Shown one piece after another: positions 1-9,599 of a stretch of DNA of 64,000 nucleotides. The notes under the pieces are model-generated. The model did no database searches. It was not told where the DNA came from and was given only the letters and a program-made list of their open reading frames with translations. A program made the position numbers and the translations under genes. The DNA comes from Clavaria fumosa. Taxonomy: Eukaryota; Basidiomycota; Agaricomycetes; Agaricales; Clavariaceae. The stretch is taken from assembly GCA_951802425.1 (NCBI GenBank), contig OX637803.1, positions 3,279,055 through 3,343,054 of the forward strand, in the 5' to 3' direction. The number at the start of each line of letters is the position of its first letter. Position 1 is the stretch's first letter.

Positions 1-1033
1 CTCAGTCACTGATGACGACGATGAGCTAAATAAACCTCCAACACCTCGAGCCGAATGCAAACTAACTCCGGTGCATCGCCTTCAGAAGATTATTGACACC
101 AACAAGTGCCTGGAGATGGTTAAACCACATGACCCCAATACCCTTCGATGGCTCAGATGCTAAGAAGTTGAAAAGCTTCTTGGTCCAATGCCAATTGAAC
201 TTCCTTGATTGCCCTAGAGCGTTCAAGTCCAATTCTCATAAGATATGCTATGTCCTTTCCTTTCTCCATGGCTTCGCCCTGGAATGGTTTGAACTGATGA
301 TCCTGGATGGCAAAGGCCATCCGGTCCTTTCAAACTATAAGATGTTCATTGCTCAACTTACAGAGAACTTTGGTCCATACGACACGATCCGCAAGGCGGA
401 GTTTGAACTCGAATGCCTCTGGATGTGCGAGGACCAGAGGTTGATGAAATACACCATTTCATTCAACAGATTCGCATCCATTGTCCATTGGGACGAGTAT
501 GCGTTGCAGTGGCAGTTCTACAAAGGACTTGCCAGCTGCATCAAGGATGAACTGGCCTGCATTAACCCCATGGACTCCATGAGCAAGCCAGTGCAATCGA
601 TGGCTGTTATTGGGCTTGGCAGCAGGAGATCTCTCAGGACTCCATTAAAGCTCCAACGCCTAACAACACCATTAAAAAGGAGACTTTGGATAGTTCCAAG
701 TCCCCAAACACTTCCGGCGCTAATACCAAGTCTGAGAAACCATTGGAAAAGCATCTGGTAAACTCCAGTTTGACTTCCAGGAACTCCATTCCAAAGGTCA
801 CTGAGGGCTCTGCTAACTCCAGTAGCTCCAGCGATACAAAGAAGGCTCATCTGGGTCAGGATGGAAAACTGACTCCAGAGGAATGCCAACAGCATTTCGA
901 TAATAATCTGTGCCTATTCTGTGGAATAGCAGGCCACAAAGCCAACAAGTGTCATAAGTGGACCTTGTGGGTCAGTGCCAGTGCTGCACAAATCACCTCT
1001 GATGGAGATGACTCCATGCCAAAAAAAGATTGA
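1..1033 (+). pseudogene. Ty3/gypsy gag fragment (family E)
   Basis: Remnant of a gypsy capsid/nucleocapsid gene. From about 123 the frame encodes a Retrotrans_gag-type domain, with the usual hydrophobic/tryptophan pattern (FLHGFALEWFE near 265-300) and the motif FYKGLASCIKDEL near 515-550. Near 670-690 the reading shifts frame, and the second frame ends with a single zinc knuckle of CX2CX4HX4C form (CLFCGIAGHKANKC, about 910-951) that would bind the element's RNA. The 5' end lies outside the window, so no start can be chosen. A protease remnant follows directly in a third frame, giving the normal gag-pol order. At least one frameshift makes it non-functional. The protease tail matches the minus-strand element at 8131-11230, so both are placed in one family (inference). 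Confidence 0.85.
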
Positions 1034-1318
1034 GCAGCCCAGAGAGCACAGTACGACTCTCTGGCTGCTCCAACTCCAATCATACTAAACCTATACTCGA
1101 TACCCTTTCCTTTCATCGTTCTCTTTTGCTTCTTGCCTCCTCGCCTTCTATTTCTTCCCTGTTCAAAGCAATGATAGACTCCGGCACTGAACTTTGTTTC
1201 ATTGATGCCAAATTTGCCTCTTGTTTCTGTCTTCCAAAAACTCTGGTGACCCCTTGGGAGGTCATTTTTATTAATGGGACCACCTCTGTATGGGTTACCA
1301 AAGCAGTCTGGTTATCCA
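1034..1318 (+). pseudogene. Gypsy aspartic protease N-terminal fragment (family E)
   Basis: Start of a retroviral-type aspartic protease directly downstream of the gag zinc knuckle. The catalytic motif is visible as MIDSGTELCFID near 1168-1205 (the D-S/T-G triad), followed by the flap-like stretch NGTTSVWVTKAVWLS ending near 1318. There the gypsy sequence stops and LINE ORF1 sequence continues in the same frame, so an open frame artificially fuses the two. The WVTKAV stretch recurs in the protease of the minus-strand element that begins at 11230, which supports assignment to the same family. It is a truncated relic; no reverse transcriptase follows. Confidence 0.75.
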
Positions 1319-2016
1319 TGACTAATGAAGCAGCAGCAGACTGGCTGCGATGAGAGGATGTCAGGAAAGCCTTCACAGACCACTATGGGACACCAGTCAA
1401 AGTAAGAGGACAGGGATATGGCATGATATGCGAGTACGTGCCAATCTCATTTGACCCTAACACTAGCACCACAACTGTGGAGATTGTCAATGAGCTCCCA
1501 GCAGGAGCAATCTCGGAAGCCAGATACCTAAAGGACCCCAAGAAATGTGCCCCGAACCAACAGACAGCTTTCGTCCTGCTCACCTTCAGAACGGCAAGAC
1601 AGGCCAATAAGGCATTAAGGGAGGGCCTAATCATCGAGGGTAAGAAGGTCTTCAGCTGCAAGGACATCCAGGAAGCAAGATGGTGCCTCAAATGCCAAGG
1701 CTACACACACAGACACCTGGCCGCAAACTGCCCCCAGATTCATGACACATGCACCATATGTGGGAAGATGCACAGAACCTCAGAGTGCCCAATGGAAGAC
1801 CCCAGGAGGTTCTGCGCAAACTGCAAGAAAGACAGGCACATGGCTAGCAACAGGAACTGTCTGGTTTTCAAAGCTGAGTGCAACAAACTCAACCAACACT
1901 TCCCAGAGAACAAGTATAGATACTACCCGGTCATCGATGACCCCACTACATGGGAACTAGCCCAACCGAAAGACGACGTGACTCTAACACCCCCCCAAGC
2001 TGCGACCAACAGATGA
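1319..2016 (+). pseudogene. Non-LTR retrotransposon (LINE) ORF1 C-terminal fragment
   Basis: C-terminal half of a LINE ORF1 nucleic-acid-binding protein of the Tad/I type found in basidiomycetes. A degenerate RNA-binding fold (about 1420-1680) is followed by three cysteine knuckles: CLKCQGYTHRHLAANC (CX2CX4HX6C), CTICGKMHRTSEC (CX2CX3HX4C) and CANCKKDRHMASNRNC. After these comes the family's conserved tail with a PEN...YYP...W pattern near 1905-1955. One in-frame TGA at 1351-1353 interrupts the reading and fits CGA decayed at a CpG. The N-terminal half is replaced by gypsy protease sequence at about 1318. No endonuclease or reverse transcriptase ORF2 follows, so this is a dead fragment. The family assignment rests on the knuckle order and tail. 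Confidence 0.85.
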
Positions 2017-2189
2017 TACTTCACCCAACCCACACCACCCACATGCATACAACTGCAACTGCAACTGCAAACACAACATCGGAACACCCACCAAAGCAAC
2101 CGGATGCATCTACAACTGCCAAGAACTGCCTCACTTGCCAAGAACACCTCACCTATCAGACTGGGTCTCACACAACTTAAGGGTAAGGT
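2017..2189. other. Low-complexity tail after LINE fragment
   Basis: Short CA/AACTGC-rich stretch (three AACTGC units near 2050-2070) between the LINE ORF1 end and an LTR-like segment. No gene is recognisable; it is possibly leftover LINE inter-ORF sequence. Confidence 0.4.
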
Positions 2190-2463
2190 CATGATGACAA
2201 TACTAAGATAAGGGGAAAAAGGTACAAATAGTGAAAAGTGAAATTATATATAGCAAACTTGCTGAAACTTTCCCACACACGGACCTTGGGTCATGTGATT
2301 TTTCCACGCCCTCCTCTCCTTTCTGTTTGTACATGTTTGTAGCCACTGTCTGACAGTGACCCCCTGCATCCGGCCATGAGGTCATGTGACCTTTTCCCAT
2401 GCTCTCCTCCTCTTGTTTTTCCACAACTGCTCTTTTAGGATGCTTATGTAAGCGATCCTAACA
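2190..2463 (-). mobile_element. 3' LTR remnant of a family-4-like gypsy
   Basis: The right edge (GCGATCCTAACA ending at 2463) lies next to a C-rich run (CACCCCCCTCTTAAGG). Read on the minus strand this is a purine tract followed by TGTTAGGATCG, the same arrangement as the PPT/LTR border of the complete gypsy at 37493. The minus-strand chromodomain to its right confirms the orientation. The left boundary is uncertain. Confidence 0.55.
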
Positions 2464-2474
2464 TCACCCCCCTC

Positions 2475-2815
2475 TTAAGGCTGGGCGTCCCGACCAGCTA
2501 GCTCGGCCTTGTCAGGGTGAGCAAGGAAGAAGTCCTGGAGAAGCAGTGCCACATTGGTGAGGTTCTGTCGTGGCTCCCAAGTGTTCTCCTCTACAGGGTA
2601 TCCCAACCACTTCACCAGGTGTCTCACTCCATGCCCCACCTTCTTAACATCAAGGATCGCCTCCACATCATACTCCAGGTGGTCATCATCGATCGTAGGG
2701 GGCAGAGGGGGAGGCAGGTTCTGAGAAGGGAAGGAAGGGGGATGGTATGGTGTCAACAGCAACTCATTGAAGACCCGATGGATGCACCAGGCCTGAGGGA
2801 GCTTGAGGCGATACT
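2475..2815 (-). pseudogene. Gypsy integrase C-terminus with chromodomain (fragment)
   Basis: Last ~110 codons of a chromovirus pol on the minus strand. It starts in the integrase tail (VFNELLLTPYHPPSFPS), runs through a proline linker, and ends in a chromodomain (EYDVEAILDVKK near 2660-2625; HLVKWLGYPVEENTWEP near 2620-2570) that would direct integration by binding chromatin marks. It is closely similar to the end of the family 4 pol at 37504-37790, including the GRDAQP/GRDTQP terminus. At 2815 the pol sequence is cut by unrelated sequence beginning TGTTAGGGATGG. No other pol domain is present. Confidence 0.85.
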
Positions 2816-4140
2816 GTTAGGGATGGGAGTAATCCCATAGTCAGAGTGCAGAGTATCTGGTGCATAGCCTACAATCATTCACCATTGTGGCTAGTAGTTA
2901 ATGGAACCTCTTGGAGCACAGTTCTGTGTTCTATGATAAGTGCCTTGAGAGAAGGACTAGGAATGGTGTCCCATTGACTAGGCATATTACCTGCCATACT
3001 TCTCTGTATTACCTACAAGAATCACTCATGTGTTACCAGTATGATTTGGTGGTTCTAGGTAAACTCTGATGAATCTCATTGACAGAACAATCCCCACATT
3101 CTTATTATGAACATGCCAGTGTTACATGTAGCTATGTAAACCTTATTGCATAATTGCATAGTCATATAAAGGATATATTGTAGATGTCATGTTTATACTT
3201 TCAGGGTTTCAGTATGTATGCCCCTTAAAGTGGAGACATTGCATGTAGCATCCTTATAGTCAAATCATTATATCCACCTATGAGACTGTTCTATTGTACC
3301 ATGTAGCATATAGGTGTTTGGCTACATTTATTGTCTACATGTCCACAAAGTTTCATGGAAAGCAATAGGAACTGGCTGAGATATTTACAAGAGGAATTAT
3401 TGTAAATATTGCACCAAAAATGCGAACTGTTATAGCAGGCCAAGTTCCTATTCAACTATTCTGCATATAGTATCAAACTATAGTTATATTTTATCTCTAC
3501 CTATGTGCAAAGTTTCATGAGGATTGGTTGAGAACTCATGGAGTTATTCACAGTTTGGTAAAACTTGTTGACAGTCAAGGTGCTGTACTTGCCTAGTTGG
3601 GACAGTCATCCAAAGTCTTGGTCATCCATCCATCCTAAAGGGGGATGAGTTTCACAGGGAAACCATATCTAGAAATTATTACTTAAGCAGGAGTGCTTAG
3701 AGAATTGTTTATCCTTGTTAAATCCCAAGGGCAAAGCCCTCCAGAGCCAAAACACCTTTTAGGTGGCCAGACAGCAAGCCAGAGCGACAAAATTGCCTAA
3801 TTAGGAAGGTTGGAGCGGAGTTTGAACTTTAAAATCAAACCTTCGGTTTTGAACTTTAAAATCAAACCTTCGGTTTTGATCTGTCTTTCAAAACCGACTC
3901 AGAGGCCCACACACTCATTGTAGGTAAGTTTTCTAATTGGGGTTCAGGTTTGGGAAGGGTTCAGGTTGTTTCTATGCCAGCATTTTAGAGGTCATTTGTG
4001 AGGGGTTAGTAAGTTATTTAAATTGTTTGAGTTAGATAGGTTACGTTTTTGTGGTTCAGGTTGTGTTATTATTATTCTTGAGCTAAGTCTAGACATCTGC
4101 ATGTACTTGCTATTATTTTACATCTAACGATTAATGCATA
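2816..4140. other. Non-coding stretch, possible LTR of an unidentified element
   Basis: No gene is recognisable. It begins TGTTAGGGATGG exactly where the chromodomain remnant is cut, which suggests an LTR or other element edge at 2816, but no matching right border was found. Two degenerate copies of a roughly 55-base segment containing CAAAGTTTCATG lie at about 3342-3396 and 3498-3552. Confidence 0.4.
3826..3880. repeat. 27-bp tandem duplication with hairpin
   Basis: The unit TTTGAACTTTAAAATCAAAC plus CTTCGGT is repeated twice in tandem. Each copy can fold into a small hairpin (ATCAAACC pairing with GGTTTTGAT around a TTC loop). Confidence 0.6.
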
Positions 4141-4584
4141 CCATTCATACATGGTGTGCAGGAAGTTAAAGGAGCAGTCACTCATGCAATTTCCCACACA
4201 CAATCTATGAATGGTATGTGGGAGTTGAAGGAGTCATCACTCCTGCAATTTCCCGCACACCATTCACACATGATGTGCGGGAAGTTTAAGGCGTGGTCAT
4301 TCTGCAGGTTTCCCGCACACCATACGTGAATGGTGTGCGGGAAGTTGACGGAGCAACCACTCCTTCAACTTCCCGCATATCATGCGTGAATGGTGTGCGG
4401 GAAGTCGAAGGAGTGGTCGCTCCTCCAATTTCCCGCACACCATTCACGTATGGTGTGCGGGAAATTGCAGGAATGACCACTCCCTCAACTTCCCGCACAC
4501 CATTCACATACGGTGTGCGGGAAGTTGAAGGAGTGGTTGCCCCTGCAATTTCCAGCATAGCATTCACACATGGTATGGGGACAG
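4141..4584. repeat. 60-bp tandem array of near-palindromes
   Basis: About 7.4 units with a period of exactly 60 bp. Each unit holds a ~30-bp palindromic core (CCCGCACACCAT...ATGGTGTGCGGG) and a ~32-bp spacer that is itself almost self-complementary (GGAGTGGTTGCTCC versus GGAGCAACCACTCC). In the better-preserved half of the array the spacer orientation alternates from unit to unit. Because the repeat is nearly strand-symmetric and 60 is divisible by three, open frames exist on both strands with almost the same peptide; these are shadows, not genes. Confidence 0.85.
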
Positions 4585-4592
4585 GCAAACTG

Positions 4593-5166
4593 ACCCAAAG
4601 ATATCTTACTCTCCTCTATGAGCTGGATATTCTCTTGCTTTGTCTTCTCAACCAGTTTCATGGCCTCCATGGCCTGTTCAAGTACCTGGATTTTGGCAGT
4701 CTGAGTCCTTTGCAGCTTGTGCTTTGTAATATAAAGGGATGCAGAATGCTCCCTTTCACCCTGGAGTTCTGCTCTGGCATTGCTTAAGGCCAATATTGAG
4801 CATTATGCAATGCAGACTCAACACCCTCAAACTGCTTGTCAGAGGCAGGCTCTGATGGTCCTACACCTCCCTCCTGTAGTCTCCTGGCATGAGCTGCGAG
4901 CAGCTGCTCTCTCTGATCCTGTGACCTCTGTGATGCTGAATACTTTGGAGGCATAAATTCAGCCTGTATAGCTGATAAGAGATAATGAGCCAGAAAGCCA
5001 AGGTTTTGCCCAGCTGCAATTCATCAAGAGATATGAATAAGTGAATATATAGGTTCAGAAAATGGTATAATAGTGCTTACCTAGGTGTTCCAAAGCCCCA
5101 AATTCTTCCCCCCAAGTACACACAGTCCAGTACAAGTCCCTAAAGTGTCAGAAGGTGGTATTCAGC
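4593..5166 (-). pseudogene. Unrecognised spliced gene fragment with coiled coil
   Basis: A decayed minus-strand gene I do not recognise. Exon 5081-5166 joins exon ~4593-5013 across a clean 67-bp intron (5014-5080; GTAAGC donor, TTGCAG acceptor) with frame preserved. The joined reading contains WTVCTWGEEFGALEHL followed by FLAHYLLSAIQAEFMPPKYS, then a Q/R-rich stretch. After a frameshift near 4795 comes a heptad-like coiled coil (KIQVLEQAMEAMKLVEKTK). A TGA near 5148 is likely a decayed TGG. Further exons may lie upstream, since GTAAGT-like donors occur near 5233 and 5389. It could be part of a DNA-transposon-associated or host gene; that is a guess. Confidence 0.5.
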
Positions 5167-6888
5167 CTGAAATGTAGAGAAAACAGTAATTTATATGATA
5201 AGATAGGAAAATATGAAGTTTTGGAGGCTTACCCTGTGCACACAGAGTGTTTTAAAGTGGGGGGAGAATGAGAGCCAGAGAATGAGGCCACAGAAACCTT
5301 GTGGTGTATGCACACAGCCACTGACTACATTAACACACAAGTCCAGCAGCATCAAATCTGTAGGCCTCATAGACCTTTTGGGACTTACCTTTGCTGAGAG
5401 GAAATGTTCAGAAATCTTATTTGAACATTTTGTTCAAGATGGAATCTTTCTAAAGTCTTTGTTATCTAGATAACAACAATATCTCAATAAATAAAGTGTT
5501 TTTCAAAGGTCCATCTTGAACAAAAGTTTCTAAATTTAATTTCAGACTGTCAAGAACAGTGAGGACAAAGTCCCAATGCACAGACCAGGTGTCAATAATG
5601 TTGAACTGAGGAGCATGGAGATACATGGGGGGTTCATATACTACTAGGGTAGGGCATAGGGGCTAACTGTGAAACATGAGTATATCAGATATCTATAGCA
5701 ATTTCACCTGAGGAGTGGGAAGGCATGGATGATACATGTAAGACAAAGAATATGTTCCCATGGGTAGTGGGCATCATCCCAATGGTTGCTAATCATAGAC
5801 TAGCACCAAGGGAAATGCCAGAAGTAAAGTCCATTTGGTCTGGAAGTCCAATTGATTGGAGCAGAGGAAGCAGAGGTGTGGAATCAGAGTTTGGAGTTTT
5901 GGTGCAGAGGTGCAGAGGTGTGGAGGGAGCAGAAGTGTGGAGGGAGGGCAAAAAAAGTTGGAGATGCTGGGGGGCTGAGAGGACCTATTGTAAGTTCACT
6001 CACCCCTCCCTCCTACAAAATTTTTTATCCTAAGAAGAAATTTTACTAAGGAATTGTCAAGAAGCAGGCTAGAGTAGACAGAAGAGTAGAACAAACAGAG
6101 CAAACAAGGAGTGTTGGAGTTGTACAAAAGGTAACATTGTATGAACAAGATTTCAGAGTTTTTGCAAGGTCAAGAAAAATCAGAGAATCAAAGTATCAAG
6201 GAATCAGAAAAAGCAGAGTTTCAGAGTTTTGGTATTTGTGAGGACTGGAATAACAAGGAACAGAAGAACATAAGGAGTGTGGGTTTAGATTGGAGGTGCA
6301 GATTGGAGGTTTGGATTGGACCTTTGGCTGTTGCAGCAAGGAGCAGGGCAGGAAGCAGCACAAAGGGCAAGCAAAGGACCAGTTGTATACACAAGGTTGT
6401 AGTTTGAATATACTTCTAAAGTCTATAGGGTCAATATCCCACTAATAGTGCATTGGTGGAAAATCTAAAGAAATATTCATAGCAAGCCTAATACCTAAGA
6501 TATTGGCATGGGGTTTGCTTCTTCCTAACCCTAAATCCTACACCAATTCTGTAAAACAAGAATGGTGTAGGATTGTGGGAATTTCAACCCTTAGCTGCCA
6601 GGTAAAGCCATAGGCCCCATTCACTAGGTCACATGACCTATTCCCCAATTTTCACCAATGCCCCCTTTTCAGGTGATCTTTAGGTACAATATTCCTCAAT
6701 TCTATTAGGTGCTTGGGATCTGGGAAACTATTAGGCACAGGATGCCAAAAAAGGCAATATCCACTCCACAAATGGGTTGGAATTAGGTGCCTGAACCATT
6801 TTCAATTAGGTGCCAGCACCACAAAACCACCAATAGGTCAATTTCCACATATCTTATAGGGTCAATATCCCACCAATAGTGCATTACC
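5167..6888. other. Mostly non-coding, purine-rich stretch
   Basis: No convincing gene. 5233-5540 may hold further decayed exons of the minus-strand gene at 4593-5166. A short inverted repeat (TGTTCAAGATGGA / TCCATCTTGAACA) lies at about 5433-5520. 5820-5990 is GAGGTGTGG-rich. A 16-17-bp stem (AATCCTACACCA...TGGTGTAGGATT) lies at about 6532-6574. A 30-bp direct repeat sits at 6425-6454 and 6856-6885. Confidence 0.45.
6425..6885. repeat. 30-bp direct repeats flanking 401 bp
   Basis: A 30-bp sequence beginning ATAGGGTCAATATCCCA and ending AATAGTGCATT occurs at 6425-6454 and 6856-6885 with one mismatch. The enclosed 401 bp contains a 16-17-bp hairpin. It may be the footprint of a small insertion or an internal duplication. 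Confidence 0.55.
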
Positions 6889-7800
6889 ATGCCCTGTGGT
6901 CACCATCCCCATGCATCCAGAGTATGAGGACCCCAAGATTGTGGCCCTTGCAAGGTGGTTCAAGAGAAGAAGGCACAGGAGGAGGACAAGTGGAAGAAGA
7001 GGGAGGAAGTGGATCAGGTGTGGTGGGAGGAGATGGAGTGGGTGAAGGCAGTGGAGGTGAAGTGGCATGTGGAGGAGATCGCATGAGTGCATGGAGTGGG
7101 GCAGAAGCGGAATCCAATGCCAGAGTCTGAGGTGGAGCGAGGGGTATGCATGCAGTGCTGGCTGTTGTCACTGGGCTGCATGTACCCAAGTGGAGGGCAG
7201 GGCACTTCATGTGTTGCCTGTGTGGGGGTGAAGCAGAAGTGTGTGGGTGGAGAGGCAGAGGGGCTGGAGCAGAAGAGACTCCACTCTGTGAAGTCAAAAA
7301 AGGTGGTAGAGGAGGAGGTGGAGGTGTGGGAGGTGCGGGCTCTGCAAGCAGAGGTGGAGAGGGCAGAAGTGGAGTGGGCGAGGTTGGCAAAGGCCACCCT
7401 TGACTTGGTGGCCTGCAGTGTGGCAGAGTTGGAGGAGTGGAGGAAGGAGGCAAGGGTGGAGAGGAAGGAGTGGAGGGTGGAGCAGAAGGCAGTGGCAGAG
7501 GATTGGAGGATCCTCCAAGAGTTTTTTATGGGGAAGTGGGGGGTGGAGGCAGAGGTGGAGGAGAAAGCAGAGGGAGAGAAGATGGTGGTAGAGTCAGAGG
7601 CAGAGATGGAGATGGAGGGAGAGAAGGAGAAGGAGGATGCAGAGATGGATGCAGAGGTGGAGGTGGAGGCAGAGATGGAGGCAGAGGTGGAGAAGGAGAA
7701 AGAGGCAGAGGCAGAGGAGGGGGAAGTAGGAGCAGAGTCCAGGCTGAAGGAGCCTGAAGGAGTTTTACAAGCATTGCCTGGCTCACCCCCCTCTGCCTAA
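6889..7800 (+). pseudogene. Antisense accessory gene of gypsy family E: Zn2Cys6-like, Glu-rich
   Basis: Plus-strand gene just downstream of, and convergent with, the minus-strand gypsy pol at 8131-11230. The frame is best from 7087 to 7800. A CX2CX6CX10CX2CX6C cluster at 7147-7242 (CMQC...C...[11 protein letters not shown]) has the spacing of a Zn2Cys6 binuclear cluster. A long charged helix rich in E, V, W and A follows (residues ~75-230; coiled coil likely), ending SPPSA. Upstream, 6889-7086 is homologous to the N-terminal part of the copy at 24656-25445 but has shifted frame. The 5' end is cut at 6889. A nucleic-acid or protein-binding role is only inferred from the cysteine spacing. The GGAGAA-rich region makes parallel frames look open. 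Confidence 0.6.
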
Positions 7801-8130
7801 TATATATATATATATATATTATCTACTTATTTATTGTTTCTTTTTTTATCTTTTATCTTTTCTTTTATAAAATTTATCTTTTATCTTTTGAACTTGAGTG
7901 AAAGTAAGCAGTGTGAAAACAGAAAATGAGGTAAAGTGGAACAGAGAAACAGAAGAAAAGTCCAGAGTTGGACTTGATGAAATAAAATTTCAGAGTTTTT
8001 TGGAGAAGAACAAAGGTTTTTTTTTTTTTTTGGGATTCAGAGAAAGTGGAGAAAGCAGAGAGGAGAGACAGAGAGACAAGGAGACAGAGAGACAGATCAA
8101 AGGGAATTGAGAGGTCCAGGCTTGTTCAGA
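7801..8130 (-). other. Family E 3' untranslated region between pol and accessory gene
   Basis: Non-coding region with a (TA)10 tract at about 7800-7820 and a pyrimidine-rich message-strand stretch. It is homologous, in reverse orientation, to 24240-24660, where it again lies between the chromodomain end and the accessory gene. Convergent transcripts from pol and the accessory gene would both end here. Confidence 0.6.
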
Positions 8131-9446
8131 TATGCATGGATGGAAGTCCAAAACAGCCTCAGAGGTGTGTACAAGGTCTGTAGCTGGTAACCAAGATGTT
8201 TCCTCATTGGTCCCACTGCACCAAGTAAAGGAGTTTGCAGGTGTGGTGTTTGTTGATCTTGGAGTTAGAAATGTGGAAGACAGGGTGGACCACTCACATG
8301 GCTTCAGGGAGTTGGAGTATGAAGGGATGCAAGCCAGCCTCTCCAATGATCTCGAAAGGTCCAAGGAACCTTTCAGAGAGCTTCTGGGATGGTCTGGTGG
8401 TATGGAAAAACTTTGCCTTAATGTAGACTTGGTTTCCAACCTTAAACCTCAGTGCCAGAGCCCGATGGGTGTCTGCTGGACCTTGATAGTGACATTGTGC
8501 ATTGGCAATGTGGGTATGGAGTTCTTGGTGGAGCTCATCCAAGTCCACAGCAAGTTCTCAGGCACAAACCAAGATTACTTCATGTTCAGGGTACACCAAT
8601 ATGTTCAGATGATAGCCCTTGTTTGCAAAGAATGGAGAAACCCCAGTAGTGGCACTCAGAGCATTGTTGTAGGCAAACTCCACTAGAGGCAGCAGTTCAG
8701 ACCAGTTGTCCTGCTGGTAATTGCAGTAACAACAGAGGTATTGTTCCAATGTCTGGTTAGTGCTCTGTTTGTCTGTTGCCCTCCAGATGATATCTGGAGG
8801 TAAAGTGCAAAGTCATATCAAGGACTTTGCCCAATGAGCAGAAGAAATGGGAGACAAACTCAGAGCCACAATCAGAGGTGACATGTGACAGAACTCCATG
8901 TTTTGAAAAGATGTGAGGTATGAACAGGCAAGCCAACTCTGTGGAGTTCACTTTGTTGGTTGTTGGGATGAAAATCCCCTGCTTCATAAACCTATCAACA
9001 ACCACCAAGATTGTGGTAAAACCAGAGCTCTTGGGGAGTTGCTCAATGAAATCCATTGAGATGGAATTCCACAGTTTCTCAGGTATGGGCAGCTGCTTAA
9101 GCATTTCATATGGCTTATGCTGAGGGGCTTTCACCCTACCACAAGTTGTGCAAGATTTGCAAAAGTCTGATACAAATCCTTGGAGTTTTGGCCAGGAATA
9201 GTCCCTGAAGACCAAGGCCATAGTCTTGGTCCAACCAAAATGTTCAGCAAGCGGGTGATCATGTCTTGCATGTAAAATGCAGAATTGGAGGTCATCAACA
9301 TCTGGTACATAAATCTGTCTGCACTCACAGAGAAGTCCATTGTTGTCCATGGAGTTCAAGCAGAGGTCCTGCAGAATTGGAGTGATCACAGGATCAAGCA
9401 AGAGTCCAAACCAGATATCCTCACAGAGTTGATTATTGTCAATCAC
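8131..9446 (-). pseudogene. Gypsy integrase with partial chromodomain (family E)
   Basis: Minus-strand integrase. The zinc-binding part shows H and C pairs (HARHDHPLAEHFG, then CKSCTTC near 9160-9140). The catalytic core shows SMDFIEQLP (first D), VTSDCGSEF (second D) and, in place of the usual GQTER, a degraded GNRQTEH near 8765. Downstream pieces give [19 protein letters not shown] (about 8710-8655) and the conserved GPF.I...LQLPEAM tail near 8300. After HPVFHIS there is a deletion, then a partial chromodomain (CKLLYLVQW ... ETSWLPATDLVHTSEAVLDF, 8240-8140). Several frameshifts and stops make it inactive. Confidence 0.9.
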
Positions 9447-9599
9447 GAATGAGGCACATGCATGTAGTGCAGCACATAGAGCAATGAAGCTTGGAGTGAT
9501 GAAATCAATTGTCCACCAGTGAACATTGGCTAGAGATTCTGTGGATTGATGCAGGCATGATCACTATCCACCTCTTTGGGATAGACATCCCAATGTCTA

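Noticed and set aside
4286..4787. Two overlapping repeat proteins on opposite strands.
   Set aside because: Both arise from the strand-symmetric 60-bp array; only the minus-strand coiled coil beyond ~4593 looks like former coding sequence.
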